Source: JAGVSR01 sp963786675
GTDB taxonomy: Bacteria; Pseudomonadota; Alphaproteobacteria; Rhizobiales; Hyphomicrobiaceae
Reading direction: 5' to 3'
NCBI GenBank assembly: GCA_963786675.1
Contig: CAWAZY010000003.1
Location: forward strand, 1,116,001 to 1,180,000
Length of the DNA stretch: 64,000 nucleotides
Below, piece by piece: positions 16,965-26,453 of the stretch; within the stretch, counting starts at the first letter, position 1, and every line of letters begins with the position of its first letter. The notes under the pieces are model-generated. The model ran no database searches. It was not told where the DNA came from and saw only the letters and a program-made list of their open reading frames with translations. Both the position numbers and the translations under genes were made by a program.

Positions 16965-18026
16965 ATGGCGCACGGCATGTGCAGCACACGTCATCGGCTC
17001 TGGCGATCCGGCCTACGCACGGCAGCGATCATGCTCGCCCTGGCCGCGATAGTGCCGGGCGCACTTTCCCAATCAGCCTTTGCCCAAGACGCCCCACCTG
17101 TACCGGACGTCGCGCCAGCCGCGCCCGAAGCGGCCACCCCTCCGCCCGCGACTGCGCCTGACCCCGTTCCCGAAACCACCTTGCCGGCGCCGGACGGCAA
17201 CATCACCGTGGTTCCTCGCACCGGCGTCCCCGTGGGCGAAGCCGATGCCAGCTCGAGCACAGAACCGGTGCCGGTGCGGTTCGAAGCTCTTTTGACGTCC
17301 GATGGCCAGCGCATCGAGGATGGCCTCGTCTGGCGCGTCTATGAGAATGCACAGGCCGGCGCGGTCGGCAAACTTCTGAGCACCAAACGCGACGCGACGC
17401 CGGTCATTCCTATGAAACCCGGCGAATACCTCGTCAACGCCGCCTTTGGCCGGGCCCATCTCACGCGCCGCATCACGGTCGCGGCCAAGGCGGGGGCAAG
17501 TCCTGCCACCGAGCAATTCGTTCTAAACGCGGGCGGACTGCGCGTAACCACATTGATCGGCAACAAAGCTGCGCCGCCGGGCAGTATCAGCTATTCAGTC
17601 TATACGGACCGCGATCAAACCGACGAGCGCCGTCAGATCCTGTCGGGCGCCAAGCCCGGGCTGGTCATCCGGCTAAACGCGGGCATCTATCACATCGTTT
17701 CGACGTATGGCGACGCGAATGCGGTGGTTCGATCCGATGTGACCGTGGAGGCGGGCAAACTCACCGAAGCGACGCTCGTCCACACCTTCGCGCGCGTTGC
17801 GTTCAAGCTGGTCTCACGTTCGGGTGGCGAGGCCTTGCCCGGAACGCATTGGACGATTTAGACGCCTGAAGGCAGTCTCGTGAAGGAAAGCGTCGGGGCA
17901 TTGCCGACACACACCCTTGCACCAGGCCGTTATGCCGTCGTCGCGCGCAATCAAGGCAAGGCGTTCCGGCGTGATTTTGAAGTCGCCGATGGCCAATCCG
18001 AAGAAATAGAAATCGTTCTCCAGTAG
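16965..18026 (+). pseudogene. Exported beta-repeat protein with internal TAG stop
   Basis: Signal peptide (GLRTAAIMLALAAIVPGALSQSAFA), Pro/Ala-rich linker, then repeats like those of the preceding VWA protein (PMKPGEYLVNAAFGRAH, RLNAGIYHIVSTYGDAN). A TAG at 17859-17861 stops the frame after HWTI. The same frame continues with TPEGSLVKESVGALPTH, APGRYAVVARNQGKAFRRD and ends at 18024, so it plainly encodes the last repeat. Proteins of this type usually read WT(I/V)LTP here, which needs only TTG instead of TAG. A point mutation or sequence error is the simplest view; read-through is not excluded. The start at 16965 is the most likely of several. Confidence 0.7.
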
Positions 18027-18040
18027 TCCGCCGGCGCGCC

Positions 18041-18785
18041 TCAGAATCCAGTCAGGATCCAATCCGACGGACACCGGTTCAATCGCAAGTGATCCGCCAT
18101 ACGCAGTGTATCCTCGCGCCGGTCGAGATCGTGAAAGAGCTGCTTGGCCATTTGCCAATGCTCGCATGCCGTCGTCATATCGCCATCGACCCGGGACAAT
18201 TCCGCCAGTTCAATCCGGGCCTCGGCATGTTCGACTGCGAACTTTCCCCGCGTCGCGATCGTGACGGTTTTCAGCAACAGAGCCTCCGCCTGCGGCCGTC
18301 CGCCATTATTGAGTTGCCAGCGGGCCAGATGCAGCGCCGCGCGCGAGACATGCAACGGTTCCCCGCCGGCCTCGGCGTCTTGCAGGGCTTGAACGAGTTG
18401 GTCTTCCGACTCGACTTCGGCCACAGCCGCAGCTTCGTGAATTTCTGGTGCGGCTGCCTCTTCCGGCACAGCAGGCGTGGGTGCCGCCGGAGCTGGTGAT
18501 GGAGCGGCCAATTCGCCGCTGTCGGCGCGGTCCCGGCCCTCGCGGTATTCCTTTTTGTCCGCGCGTGCCGGCGACAGTGTCGTCACGCCGGTAGACCGCA
18601 GCACCGGAGTCATCGTCGCGCATGGTCATGGCCATGACCATGCGTCGATCGTGACGCAAAGGCTGTGTCCGCTTGCAGGCCGCATGACCCGCGCGCCATG
18701 CTGCGGCGAACAGCAACAGCCACGGCAAGGCCAGAAGCACCCATCCGGCGTTGCTGCCGGAAACTAAGTCAATGGCCATCATCAT
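18041..18785 (-). pseudogene. Membrane-anchored helical protein, +1 frameshift
   Basis: The N-terminal frame from 18785 has one membrane helix (NAGWVLLALPWLLLFAAAWRAGHAA). Coding character then passes by a net +1 shift, somewhere between about 18535 and 18612, to the frame that ends at 18041. The second part has a charged, Pro/Ala-rich linker (ADKKEYREG) and a helical region (LHLARWQLNNGGRPQAEALLLKT; AEARIELAELSRVDGDMTTACEHWQMAKQLFHDL) resembling tetratricopeptide helices. Joining the parts gives about 247 residues. It converges on the previous gene with a 14-bp gap. No family name is offered. Confidence 0.5.
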
Positions 18786-18837
18786 GCACGTGCTTCCCCG
18801 CCACTCGAATTCTCAGACGCCCGCCAATTCCGCTTGG

Positions 18838-19881
18838 TCAACGGAACGATGGCGACACCATCAGTCCACCCTTGCTGGCAAGATTATTCAAACCCCGCGA
18901 TAGCCGCAGCCGCGACCCGTCGCCAAGCGTCTTATGATAGATTTCACCGTAGTTTCCCACCTGCTGGACGATCTGCATCGCCCAGTCCTGCGACAGACCG
19001 AGCGATGCGCCCAGCGCGCCGTCTGCCCCGATGAAACGCCGCACGCGGTCCGCCGTCCTTGTGGCCCGTTCTGCGATATTCTCGCTGGAAAGACCAAGCT
19101 CCTCGGCCTCGATGAGAGCTAGCAGCGTCCAGCGCACAACGGTGAACCACTGCTCGTCGAACTGACGCACCATGGGCGAAATCAGTTCCTGGGTCACCAG
19201 TTCGGGTAGCATGATATGGTCGTTCGGCCGGCTCATGTTGGCACGCTCGATCGCAAGCACGGAGAGATCGCCGGTCAGGAGCGTGCACTTGCCATCCGCG
19301 TAAAGCTTGACCAGTTCGTCCCACTTTTCCGCGACGACCAACTGGAATTTCATTTCGCGCGCGGCGAAGAAATCGACAATCGCTTGTTCGGCGCCCGTGA
19401 TCTTGTGTACGCAAATCGAGGCTCCTGATAATTCCAGCGCACTCGTCACACCGAATGCGCGCTGAACCATCAGGCTCTGGCCGTCGACAAACAGCACACC
19501 CGCCGCCCGCATCGGCAAGTCGGCCTCGCGCGAAAAAGTCCACGCCGTGCCGCCCAGCAGCACATCCACCTCATTGTTGGCCAGAACCCGCGGACCTTCG
19601 CTCGGGCTGATGGGGCGGAACTTCACCGCCGCACGGTCACCCAAAATGCCCGCCGCGAGCGCGCCGCAGAATTCAACCTCCAGGCCGTGCCACCGCCCGC
19701 TTGAATTGACCGCAGAGAGGCCAATCCGGTTTTCCGCAACACCACATAACACGTGACCGCGCTCGCGGACCACGTCCAGCGTACTGGCGGCCCGGACGCC
19801 GTCCGCAAGGCCACCCCACGCGAGGACTCCAAGAACGAGCGCCAATCCAGCCCTCAGACGTCCTTTCCAGTGATGCTTCAT
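18838..19881 (-). CDS. Amino-acid-type periplasmic solute-binding protein (family 3)
   Basis: 347 residues from the ATG at 19881, leading into a signal peptide (LRAGLALVLGVLAWGGLADGVRA). The mature protein begins STLDVVRERGHVLCGV and has the two-lobe pattern of general amino-acid (AapJ/BztA-like) binding proteins: LGLSAVN-like start, FCGALAAGILGD, VLANNEVDVLLGGTAWTFSRE, ISPMVRQFDEQWF, and SLGLSQDWAMQIVQQVGNYGEIY near the end. No permease or ATPase genes adjoin, so it is an orphan or works with a distant transporter. It is divergent from metC. Confidence 0.88.
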   Translation of the reverse strand: MKHHWKGRLRAGLALVLGVLAWGGLADGVRAASTLDVVRERGHVLCGVAENRIGLSAVNSSGRWHGLEVEFCGALAAGILGDRAAVKFRPISPSEGPRVLANNEVDVLLGGTAWTFSREADLPMRAAGVLFVDGQSLMVQRAFGVTSALELSGASICVHKITGAEQAIVDFFAAREMKFQLVVAEKWDELVKLYADGKCTLLTGDLSVLAIERANMSRPNDHIMLPELVTQELISPMVRQFDEQWFTVVRWTLLALIEAEELGLSSENIAERATRTADRVRRFIGADGALGASLGLSQDWAMQIVQQVGNYGEIYHKTLGDGSRLRLSRGLNNLASKGGLMVSPSFR

Positions 19882-20110
19882 AGCCGTGGCGGTTCCCTGC
19901 GCGGACGATCGGGCGGCACCCGCTGGTGCGTCCCAGATCTCAACTGACCAGGCGGGCGCCCTCTCTGACCCGCTTGCTCCGGCTGGCCTTCGCGTCGGAC
20001 CGACCGGCGGCCCCACACAACCCCAAACCTTGCCACGGGGTCAAGCCCTTGACCCGGATCGCAACTTGCGTCACACGGCGCAGATAGCGCCTGCCGAGGT
20101 TTTAAGCCCC

Positions 20111-21298
20111 ATGGCCAAAAAAGAGCCGCCTGTCCCTTCGACTTTCGCCCCAGCAACGGATGTGGTGCACAGCGGCCGCGCGCCGTTCGAAACCCATGGC
20201 TTCGTCAACACCCCGGTCTATCGGGGCTCGACGGTGTTATATCCGACGCTCGAGAGCCTGGAAGCGAAGACCCAGCCCTATAGCTACGGACGCCGCGGAA
20301 CGCCGACCGTGCGTGCACTGGAAGACGCGATCACCAAGCTTTATGGCGGCGCTGACACGAAACTCACCGCGTCTGGGTATCAAGCGGTGACCTCGGCGAT
20401 CCTCGCCTTCGCGGAGGCCGGCGATCACATACTCGTCGCCGATACGGTCTATCAGCCCACCCGCCAGTTTTGCGATTATCTCCTGAAGCGGCTGGGCATC
20501 GAGACCGAATACTACGATCCCGCACTCGGCGCCGGCATTGCCGCGCGCGTGCGCGATAATACCCGGCTCATCTATGCCGAGTGCCCCGGTTCCCAGACTT
20601 TCGAAATGCAGGACCTGCCGGCTCTGGCGCGCGTGTGCCGGGACAAGAAGCTGTGGCTTCTCGCCGACAACACGTGGGCCAGTCCGCTCTTCTGCAAGCC
20701 CTTGGCACTCGGCGCCGATGTGATCATCGAAGCCGGCACGAAATATCTCGTCGGACACGCCGATGCCCTGCTTGGCGTGATCACGTCGAACGATCGCGCC
20801 GCGCGCCACATCGAACGGGCGACGGGCCACTTGGGCGTTTGCCCCGGGTCTGAAGAAACGTTTCTTGGATTGCGTGGTTTGAGAACGCTGGATGTCCGGC
20901 TCGCGCGCCACCAGGAGACTGGCTTGGCCCTTGCGCGCTGGCTGCGCGACAGGCCGGAAGTGGCCCGCGTCATGCACCCAGGTTTGCCCGAAGATCCGGG
21001 CCACGCACTGTGGACGCGCGATTTCACCGGCGCGAGCGGTCTGTTCTCGGCCGTGTTGCATCCCGTTCCCCATGCCGCACTGGCGGCGTTTCTCGATCAC
21101 CTGCGGCTCTTCGGGATGGGGTACTCCTGGGGCGGGTACGAAAGCCTCGTTATTCCCTTTGACTGCGCGACCTACCGCACGGCCACGCGCTGGCAAGCAC
21201 AAGGTCCTGCGTTGCGCTTCCACGCCGGACTGGAAGCCGTCAGCGACCTCATCGCCGATCTCGACGCCGGCTTTGCGCGGATGAAGGCAGCAAGCTGA
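20111..21298 (+). CDS. metC: Cystathionine beta-lyase
   Basis: 395-residue PLP enzyme of the Cys/Met metabolism family, converting cystathionine to homocysteine, pyruvate and ammonia in methionine synthesis. I choose the ATG at 20111, where family similarity starts. The PLP lysine is in EAGTKYLVGHADALLG. Other motifs are YGRRGTPTVRALE, SGYQAVTSAILAF, DTVYQPTR, LLADNTWASP and GYSWGGYESL. The last two favour cystathionine beta-lyase over gamma-synthase. The 230-bp divergent region before it should hold both promoters; no riboswitch was recognised there. Confidence 0.9.
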   Translation: MAKKEPPVPSTFAPATDVVHSGRAPFETHGFVNTPVYRGSTVLYPTLESLEAKTQPYSYGRRGTPTVRALEDAITKLYGGADTKLTASGYQAVTSAILAFAEAGDHILVADTVYQPTRQFCDYLLKRLGIETEYYDPALGAGIAARVRDNTRLIYAECPGSQTFEMQDLPALARVCRDKKLWLLADNTWASPLFCKPLALGADVIIEAGTKYLVGHADALLGVITSNDRAARHIERATGHLGVCPGSEETFLGLRGLRTLDVRLARHQETGLALARWLRDRPEVARVMHPGLPEDPGHALWTRDFTGASGLFSAVLHPVPHAALAAFLDHLRLFGMGYSWGGYESLVIPFDCATYRTATRWQAQGPALRFHAGLEAVSDLIADLDAGFARMKAAS

Positions 21299-21314
21299 CC
21301 GGCGGCACCTAACC

Positions 21315-22830
21315 TCAGCGCACGCCGGCCATCCATCGCTTCAGGATCGGCGTCAGCGCCAGCATGACAAGCGCGCACACGGCCACAAGCAAAGCTTGAT
21401 CGCGGAAGAAGGCGGCGAGGGCTGCGGGATCTCCCGACGTGAACCCGCCCCCCAAGACTCCGGCGAGCTTGTTGCCGAACGCACTGCCCAGGAACCAGAC
21501 CCCGAGCACCAGTCCGGTTGTGCGCACCGGCGCCAGCTTCGTCATGGTCGATAAGCCGACGGGGCTGAGGAACAGCTCACCAACGGTCTGCAGAAAGAAA
21601 AGTCCGACGAGCCAGAGCGGACTGACCCGCCCCTCCATGGTGAGTTGGGCTGCCGGGACCATCAGCAGAAACGACAACGCCAGAAAGCCCAGGCCAATGG
21701 AAAACTTAACCGGGCTCGATGGCTGCGCGGCTCCCATGCGTCCCCACACGGCCGCAAAGATCGGTGCCAGCATGATGACGAACAGGGAATTCAGCGACTG
21801 GAACCAGGCGGAAGGAAACGCGACGCCAAAGACCTCGCTGCGCGTCAGTTGATCGGCAAACAGCGCCAGCGTGATGCCCGCCTGCTCAAAAATGGCCCAG
21901 AAGACAACGGCGGCCATGAAGAACACCAGAATGGCGGCGATCCGCTGCTGATCGATGCCGGGGCGCGTTCCAAACCAGACGATGGCGGCGATGGGGGCGA
22001 GCAGCAGCGCCGTTCGCAACCACGCGAACCCTTCCCTGTCCGAGAGCAGCATCAAGGCCCCGAGTAGCGCAGTGGCCGCGATGAGCCCGGCCGCATGGGA
22101 CCACGGCATGTCCTGAGGCGGTGCGCCTTGCTCGTCGACCGTGCTGTCGATATCGCGGAAGTGCGCGGACTGCCGGACAAACAGCGCGAGGCCAAGGATC
22201 ATGCCAAAGCCCGCAGCCGCAAATCCGAAGTGCCAGCTGGACGTCGGGTCGAGACCTGCCGCTCCAAGCCAGGACCGGAACGCCGCGCTCTGCGCCAGAA
22301 AGCCGGTGACCAGCGGCGCCAGGAACCCGCCGATGTTGATCCCCATATAGAAGATCGAGAATCCGGCATCACGCCGCTCGTCATCACGCGTATAGAGGTG
22401 CCCGACCAGCGCACTGATGCTGGGCTTGAACTAGCCCCGTGCCAAGGGCCACCAGAACGAGGCCAATGAAGAAGGCGGTCGTCGAAGGCAACGCGAGGGT
22501 AAAGTGTCCCGCCGCGATGATGGAGCCGCCGATGAGTACCGCGCGCCCCGCGCCCAGCCATCGATCGGCGAGGAACCCGCCAGGGATCGCCAGCATGTAG
22601 ACCGCCATGGTGTAGTTGCCGTACACCGCGGCCGCTTCGACGGTTGAGAACCCAAGCCCGCCCTGCTCGATAGGCGCGACCATGAACAGCACAAGAAGCG
22701 CGCGCATGCCGTAGTACGAAAAGCGCTCCCAAAGCTCGGTGAAAAAGAGTGTGCGCAGGCCGTGCGGGTGACCCATCGCGCGCCCGTCCACGTCGCGCGA
22801 CAATGATTGTCCGCCGTGCCTGTCAGTCAT
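21315..22830 (-). pseudogene. POT-family proton-dependent peptide transporter, +1 frameshift
   Basis: Inner-membrane oligopeptide importer of the DtpT/PTR2 family. The start at 22830 has GGAGA upstream. The first part contains ELWERFSYYGMRALLVLFM, GGFLADRWLGAGRAVLIGG and LVALGTGL. The frame then shifts +1 at about 22430, where CTAGTTC would read L-F if one base were removed, and continues with FKPSISALVGHLYTRDDERRDAGFSIFYMGINIGGF, all classic POT motifs. About a dozen helices follow to the stop at 21315. Apart from the shift the gene looks intact. Confidence 0.85.
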
Positions 22831-22929
22831 GGTGTCTCCATCTGCCGCCGCCCAGCAGCATCATGGGGCATGGCGCAAGATGCAAGAGTTGAGCACACGA
22901 CATGGCTCGCGGATCCGCGGGCGGGCGCA

Positions 22930-22955
22930 ATGGCGACCCCGGATGGCGACCCCGG
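22930..22955. repeat. 13-bp tandem duplication at the tRNA acceptor end
   Basis: ATGGCGACCCCGG occurs twice in direct succession (22930-22942 and 22943-22955). The unit covers the CCA end and most of the 3' acceptor strand of the tRNA-Arg fragment. Confidence 0.85.
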
Positions 22956-22988
22956 CAGGATTCGAACCTGCGACCCTCTGCTTCGAAT
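22944..22988 (-). pseudogene. 3' half of a split tRNA-Arg(TCG): left attachment site
   Basis: Read on the minus strand it gives the end of the anticodon loop (TTCGAA), the anticodon 3' strand GCAGA, variable loop GGGTC, a perfect T-arm (GCAGG TTCGAAT CCTGC), acceptor strand CGGGGTC, G, and CCA. The 5' half is missing here. It is found at 30622-30661 and pairs with this fragment at all 5 anticodon-stem positions and all 7 acceptor positions (two as G-U). The shared core is TTCGAAG. Confidence 0.85.
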
Positions 22989-23283
22989 ACCGTTGGTCTC
23001 CAACAAGCGGACGCCACGTGCGAAATAGGATAAGTTCAGCAAAGCGGTCGACCCAACGGGATCGACGCAATGTCGCCGAAACCGACCGTCAACCAGCAAA
23101 CGCGATGGGCCAAAAGCGACATTGGCGAGAGGCGGATCATGAGACCGCCTGTGCTCCCCAAGCATCAAAAATCAACATCGTCCGCCATGAGAAATGCTGC
23201 GACGCATACAGTGTCCGTCGTCAGGCTTTTTGGGACAGCTGAGGGTCTGATCTAAGAGAGGGTTCGGCCCATCTGGTTGAAGC

Positions 23284-24264
23284 TCATGCTGCTGCGTTGA
23301 AGTGCTGTCGTCGACGTTGCTGGATGGTTCGTCGCTTGATCTCGTGGCGCCGTTCCAGGATTTGCGCACCGCGTCCGAAGTAGACGTCAGCCGGAGTGAG
23401 GTTGTCCAGGCTCTCGTGATAGCGGCGGTGATTGTAGTGCTCGACGAAGCTGGCGATGGCGCACTCGAGGTCACCGGGCAGGTAGTAGTTCTCGAGCAGG
23501 ATTTGGCTTTTCAATGAGAGGTGCCAGCGCTCGATCTTACCTTGCGTCGTCGGGTGGTAGGGCTTTCCACGGGTGTGCCGCATGCCCTGGGCCTCGAGCC
23601 ATTCGGACAGATCATTGGCAACGTAGGATGGGCCGTTGTCAGACAACAGCCTCGGCCGCTGATGGGCACCGGCCTGATCGATCCCTGAGGCTTGCAAGGC
23701 CAGCTCGAGGGTGGCGGTGACGTCGTCAGCGCTCATCGTGGTGCAGAGCTTCCAGGCGACGATGTAACGAGAGAAGTCGTCGAGCACCGTGGACAGATAG
23801 AACCAGCCCCAGCCGGTGACCTTGAGGTATGTGAAGTCGGTCTGCCAGAGCTGGTTGATCGCGGTGGTTGGGTTAGCGAAGCGATCGGCCGCTTTCATGA
23901 CGATGAAGGCTGGCGAGGTCACGAGGCCCTCGGCTTTCAGGATGCGATAGACACTGGCCTCGGAGACGAAGGTTCTCTCGGCATCGGTGAAGGCGACGGC
24001 AACCTCGCGCGGCGAGAGCTCCGGCTGCTCCAGCGCCCGCTCGATGACCTTGTCGCGGATCTCGTCGGGGATGCGGTTCCAGACGCGCTTTGGCCGCGGC
24101 TTGCGGTCTTCCAGCGCATCGAAGCCGCCGGCCGCGTATCGATCGAGCCAGGCGTAGAAGGTCGTCTTCGGGATGCCGATCTTGTCGAGCGTGCGTCTGA
24201 CCGGCAGGTGCGAGGTCTCGACGGCTCTGATGATCTCAAGCTTCTCGGATGCGGGGTATCTCAT
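23284..24264 (-). CDS. IS3-family transposase OrfB (DDE integrase domain)
   Basis: 326 residues from the ATG at 24264, which overlaps the orfA stop as ATGA. The N-terminal helix-turn-helix (IPKTTFYAWLDRYAAGG) is followed by an HTH_21-like region and the rve domain. Catalytic residues are seen in TDFTYLKV (D), LSDNGPSY (D) and GKIERWH (E), with typical spacing. The frame is open upstream to 24351, across an A7 run in orfA, so a frameshifted OrfAB fusion could also be made. No lesion is visible and the copy looks functional. Confidence 0.9.
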   Translation of the reverse strand: MRYPASEKLEIIRAVETSHLPVRRTLDKIGIPKTTFYAWLDRYAAGGFDALEDRKPRPKRVWNRIPDEIRDKVIERALEQPELSPREVAVAFTDAERTFVSEASVYRILKAEGLVTSPAFIVMKAADRFANPTTAINQLWQTDFTYLKVTGWGWFYLSTVLDDFSRYIVAWKLCTTMSADDVTATLELALQASGIDQAGAHQRPRLLSDNGPSYVANDLSEWLEAQGMRHTRGKPYHPTTQGKIERWHLSLKSQILLENYYLPGDLECAIASFVEHYNHRRYHESLDNLTPADVYFGRGAQILERRHEIKRRTIQQRRRQHFNAAA

Positions 24265-24635
24265 TCGACATCCTCCCCATCCGCGATCACGCTTTTTTTG
24301 AGCAGCCGGTTCTCGAGGGTGACCTCGGCCAGCGCCTCCTTGAGTTGACAAGCTTCGGTGCGCAGCTGCTTGACCTCGTCGGAAGACGCCTCACGGGCGG
24401 TATCGCCGGCGAGCCGCTTCTTGCCGGCTTCGAGGAACTCCTTGGACCACCGGTAGTAGAGGTTCTGGGCTATGCCTTCCTTACGACAGAGCTCGGCGAT
24501 GCTGTCCTCGCCCCGCAGGCCTTCCAGCACGATGCGGATCTTTTCCTCGGCCGAAAAGTGCCTTCTGGTGGCTCGCCGGATGTCCCTGACGGTCTCCTCC
24601 GCGCTCTGCGGCGCCTGCTTGTTGCGCTGTCTCAT
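24261..24635 (-). CDS. IS3-family OrfA
   Basis: 124 residues with the helix-turn-helix of transposase 8 (HFSAEEKIRIVLEGLRGEDSIAELCRKEGIAQNLYYRWSKEF includes it) and a C-terminal leucine-rich coiled segment (LRTEACQLKEALAEVTLENRLLKK). Near its 3' end the minus strand reads C-AAAAAAA-G, a plausible slip site for OrfAB production as in other IS3 elements. It binds the element ends together with OrfB. Confidence 0.88.
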   Translation of the reverse strand: MRQRNKQAPQSAEETVRDIRRATRRHFSAEEKIRIVLEGLRGEDSIAELCRKEGIAQNLYYRWSKEFLEAGKKRLAGDTAREASSDEVKQLRTEACQLKEALAEVTLENRLLKKSVIADGEDVE

Positions 24636-24721
24636 CGTGTCCCTCCGTGGGGTTACGATGAGCCAGAACCTCTCTCTTAAGCAATCAGCTCAATCTGTCC
24701 GGTAGGTCCTGACGGCGAACA

Positions 24722-25154
24722 ATGCGGCCGTACCTCTGATCACACTGGGTATACGTCCAATCTGGTCACGTGACCCACTCAAATTCGACAGGATGGTGGG
24801 GCCCAGCAATCTGACTGGAATTGCGATCGAGATCCAAGACCGTGGTCCATCGGCAGCAAAAACGAAGTGTTGGCCCGCGGGAATTACGACGAGATCATGA
24901 TCGGCCACAGGCAGACCGTTCATCTTTATCCGTGCGCGAGAGTGCCGATATCGGAGCATGACGAGATACGCATCGGGCCGATTTACCCCGTCGGCAATGC
25001 TCGCTCCGCCGTCTGAGCCCATCTGCACGCTAACCTGTCGCCCTCTGAAAAACTCCAACGCCCAATCCGCCTCGGAACGACGCGTCAGCACAAAACTTAC
25101 ACTCGCGTCTCGGACAGCGCGGCAGTAGCGATCAAAGGCTAAAGCACTGGTCAT
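24722..25154 (-). pseudogene. AraC-like regulator, N-terminal part only, cut by the IS
   Basis: About 144 residues remain (MTSALAFDRYCRAV, GVNRPDAYLVMLRYRH, NGLPVADHDLVVIPAGQHFVFAADGPR). This pattern resembles the cupin-like ligand-binding N-domain of AraC-type regulators. The DNA-binding C-domain is absent because the IS starts at 24721. The frame runs about ten codons into the IS before stopping. I use the ATG at 25154; a GTG at 25175 is also possible. It faces the outer-membrane protein gene at 25404 and may once have controlled it. The assignment to AraC is by pattern only. Confidence 0.55.
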
Positions 25155-25403
25155 TCCCAAGTCCCGGTTGTCCACATTGTATGGTGACAGATCAGGTTAC
25201 GGCGATGGCGCGGCGTTCGGGTTCGCGACATGAACTAAGGCCAGTGCGATGGAACGATAAGGCTACACTTCCACAACAAAGGATGGGTCCAGTCCGAAAC
25301 TGCATACTATAACCCGTAGATTTGTGGTCTCGGTCAAGTGTCATGCCTCGTGTTCGTGGCTGAGTTTGAGCGGGCAAATCAACAAGGAAGTCAGGGCTGT
25401 ATA

Positions 25404-26324
25404 ATGACGATCACTGCACTGCGCAGTTGCGCCCTTTCTGTTGTTAGTTTTATCTTGATTGGGTTTGCCGGGGCGGCTTCGGCGCAAGAAGCTGCAAGAG
25501 AGTACACCAGCCCCGCTCCCAACGCGTGGTCCCTCAGCTTCACAACATATGGCTGGTTACCGTGGCTGACCGGCGAGAACACTCTTCGTGGCAGGAAGTT
25601 CAAAATCGATGCTTCACCCCATGACATCATTGATGCATTGGACTGGTCGACACTGCCCGCATGGATGAGCTATGCGGAACTGCGTAACGGTCGTTTCGCA
25701 ATATTCAATGACATCGTTTACTCCAAGCTCGCCGCATCTGGCGGTTTTGAGCGGTCGCGGCAGGGACGCCTCCTTTCGAGCACGCTGGGTACTGATGTCG
25801 ATGCTGATTTCGAACAGTCAACCATCGAGCTTGGCGCAGCCTATGAAGTCTGGGCGAACAGCAACGAACGCTCTGCAGGCCACGCCGCAGTCGACATTCT
25901 AGGTGGCGCACGATATTGGCGCCAGGAACTCGATGTATCCGTGGCGCTGGCCGCCGCAGCAACGCTTCAAGGGCCGCTTGGGATCATCGATTTGACGCGG
26001 TCGGGGAACCGAGTGTTTTCCAGGTCTGGCACCGTCGATTGGGTTGACCCGTTCGTCGGCGCACGGCTGCGATATGATGTCGACGCAGGCCAATCGCTGA
26101 CGGTACGAGGCGATATCGGCGGCTTTGGTATTGGAAGCGATTTCTCGTGGCAGGCGCTTGCCAGCTACAATTGGCAAATTTGCGTCTCCGATACTTATAC
26201 GCTGGACGCATATGTCGGCTATCGCGCCCTCTCAGTCGACTATTCGGAGGGCTCAGGCAATAACCGCTACGAATTCGACGCGGTACAACATGGACCGGTC
26301 TTGGGCGCTACCGCCCGGTTTTGA
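25404..26324 (+). CDS. Outer-membrane beta-barrel protein
   Basis: 306 residues from the ATG at 25404. The signal peptide (CALSVVSFILIGFAGAASA, cleavage before QEAA) is followed by alternating beta-strand pattern throughout, with WSLSFTTYGWLPWLTG near the start and a terminal aromatic residue (VLGATARF), as in outer-membrane barrels. No specific function can be assigned. Base composition is more AT-rich than the antenna and secretion regions, in line with its place in the integrated element. Confidence 0.7.
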   Translation: MTITALRSCALSVVSFILIGFAGAASAQEAAREYTSPAPNAWSLSFTTYGWLPWLTGENTLRGRKFKIDASPHDIIDALDWSTLPAWMSYAELRNGRFAIFNDIVYSKLAASGGFERSRQGRLLSSTLGTDVDADFEQSTIELGAAYEVWANSNERSAGHAAVDILGGARYWRQELDVSVALAAAATLQGPLGIIDLTRSGNRVFSRSGTVDWVDPFVGARLRYDVDAGQSLTVRGDIGGFGIGSDFSWQALASYNWQICVSDTYTLDAYVGYRALSVDYSEGSGNNRYEFDAVQHGPVLGATARF

Positions 26325-26453
26325 GATATCACTTCCGTCCCAAACTCGACGCTGGAGCGCGATAGCAATGAGTTTCGGCCTTGGGAATAGGAAACTGCCA
26401 CAGTCAGAGCTGATGCCATCTAGAGCCGAATGCGCTGCAAAGTGGTCCTCAAA

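Larger units (their letters stand above)
23212..24721 (-). mobile_element. IS3-family insertion sequence, about 1.5 kb
   Basis: The ends begin with related inverted sequences: left TGTCCGTCGTCAGG and, on the minus strand from the right, TGTTCGCCGTCAGG, continuing imperfectly for about 27 bp. They start TG and end CA. Inside are orfA and orfB on the minus strand. No clear target duplication is left. It lies across the end of an AraC-like gene. A second, partial copy is at 29143-29402. Confidence 0.8.

Noticed and set aside
19882..20110. Possible riboswitch before metC
   Set aside because: No SAM-II, SAH or other known consensus could be matched by eye in this GC-rich divergent region.
22989..23211. 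Missing DNA-binding half of the AraC-like regulator on the far side of the IS
   Set aside because: The minus-strand frames here show no recognisable AraC helix-turn-helix; the sequence is too short and degraded to claim.
23692..24680. Plus-strand frames opposite the transposase genes
   Set aside because: DDE residues and the helix-turn-helix lie on the minus strand; these are shadows.
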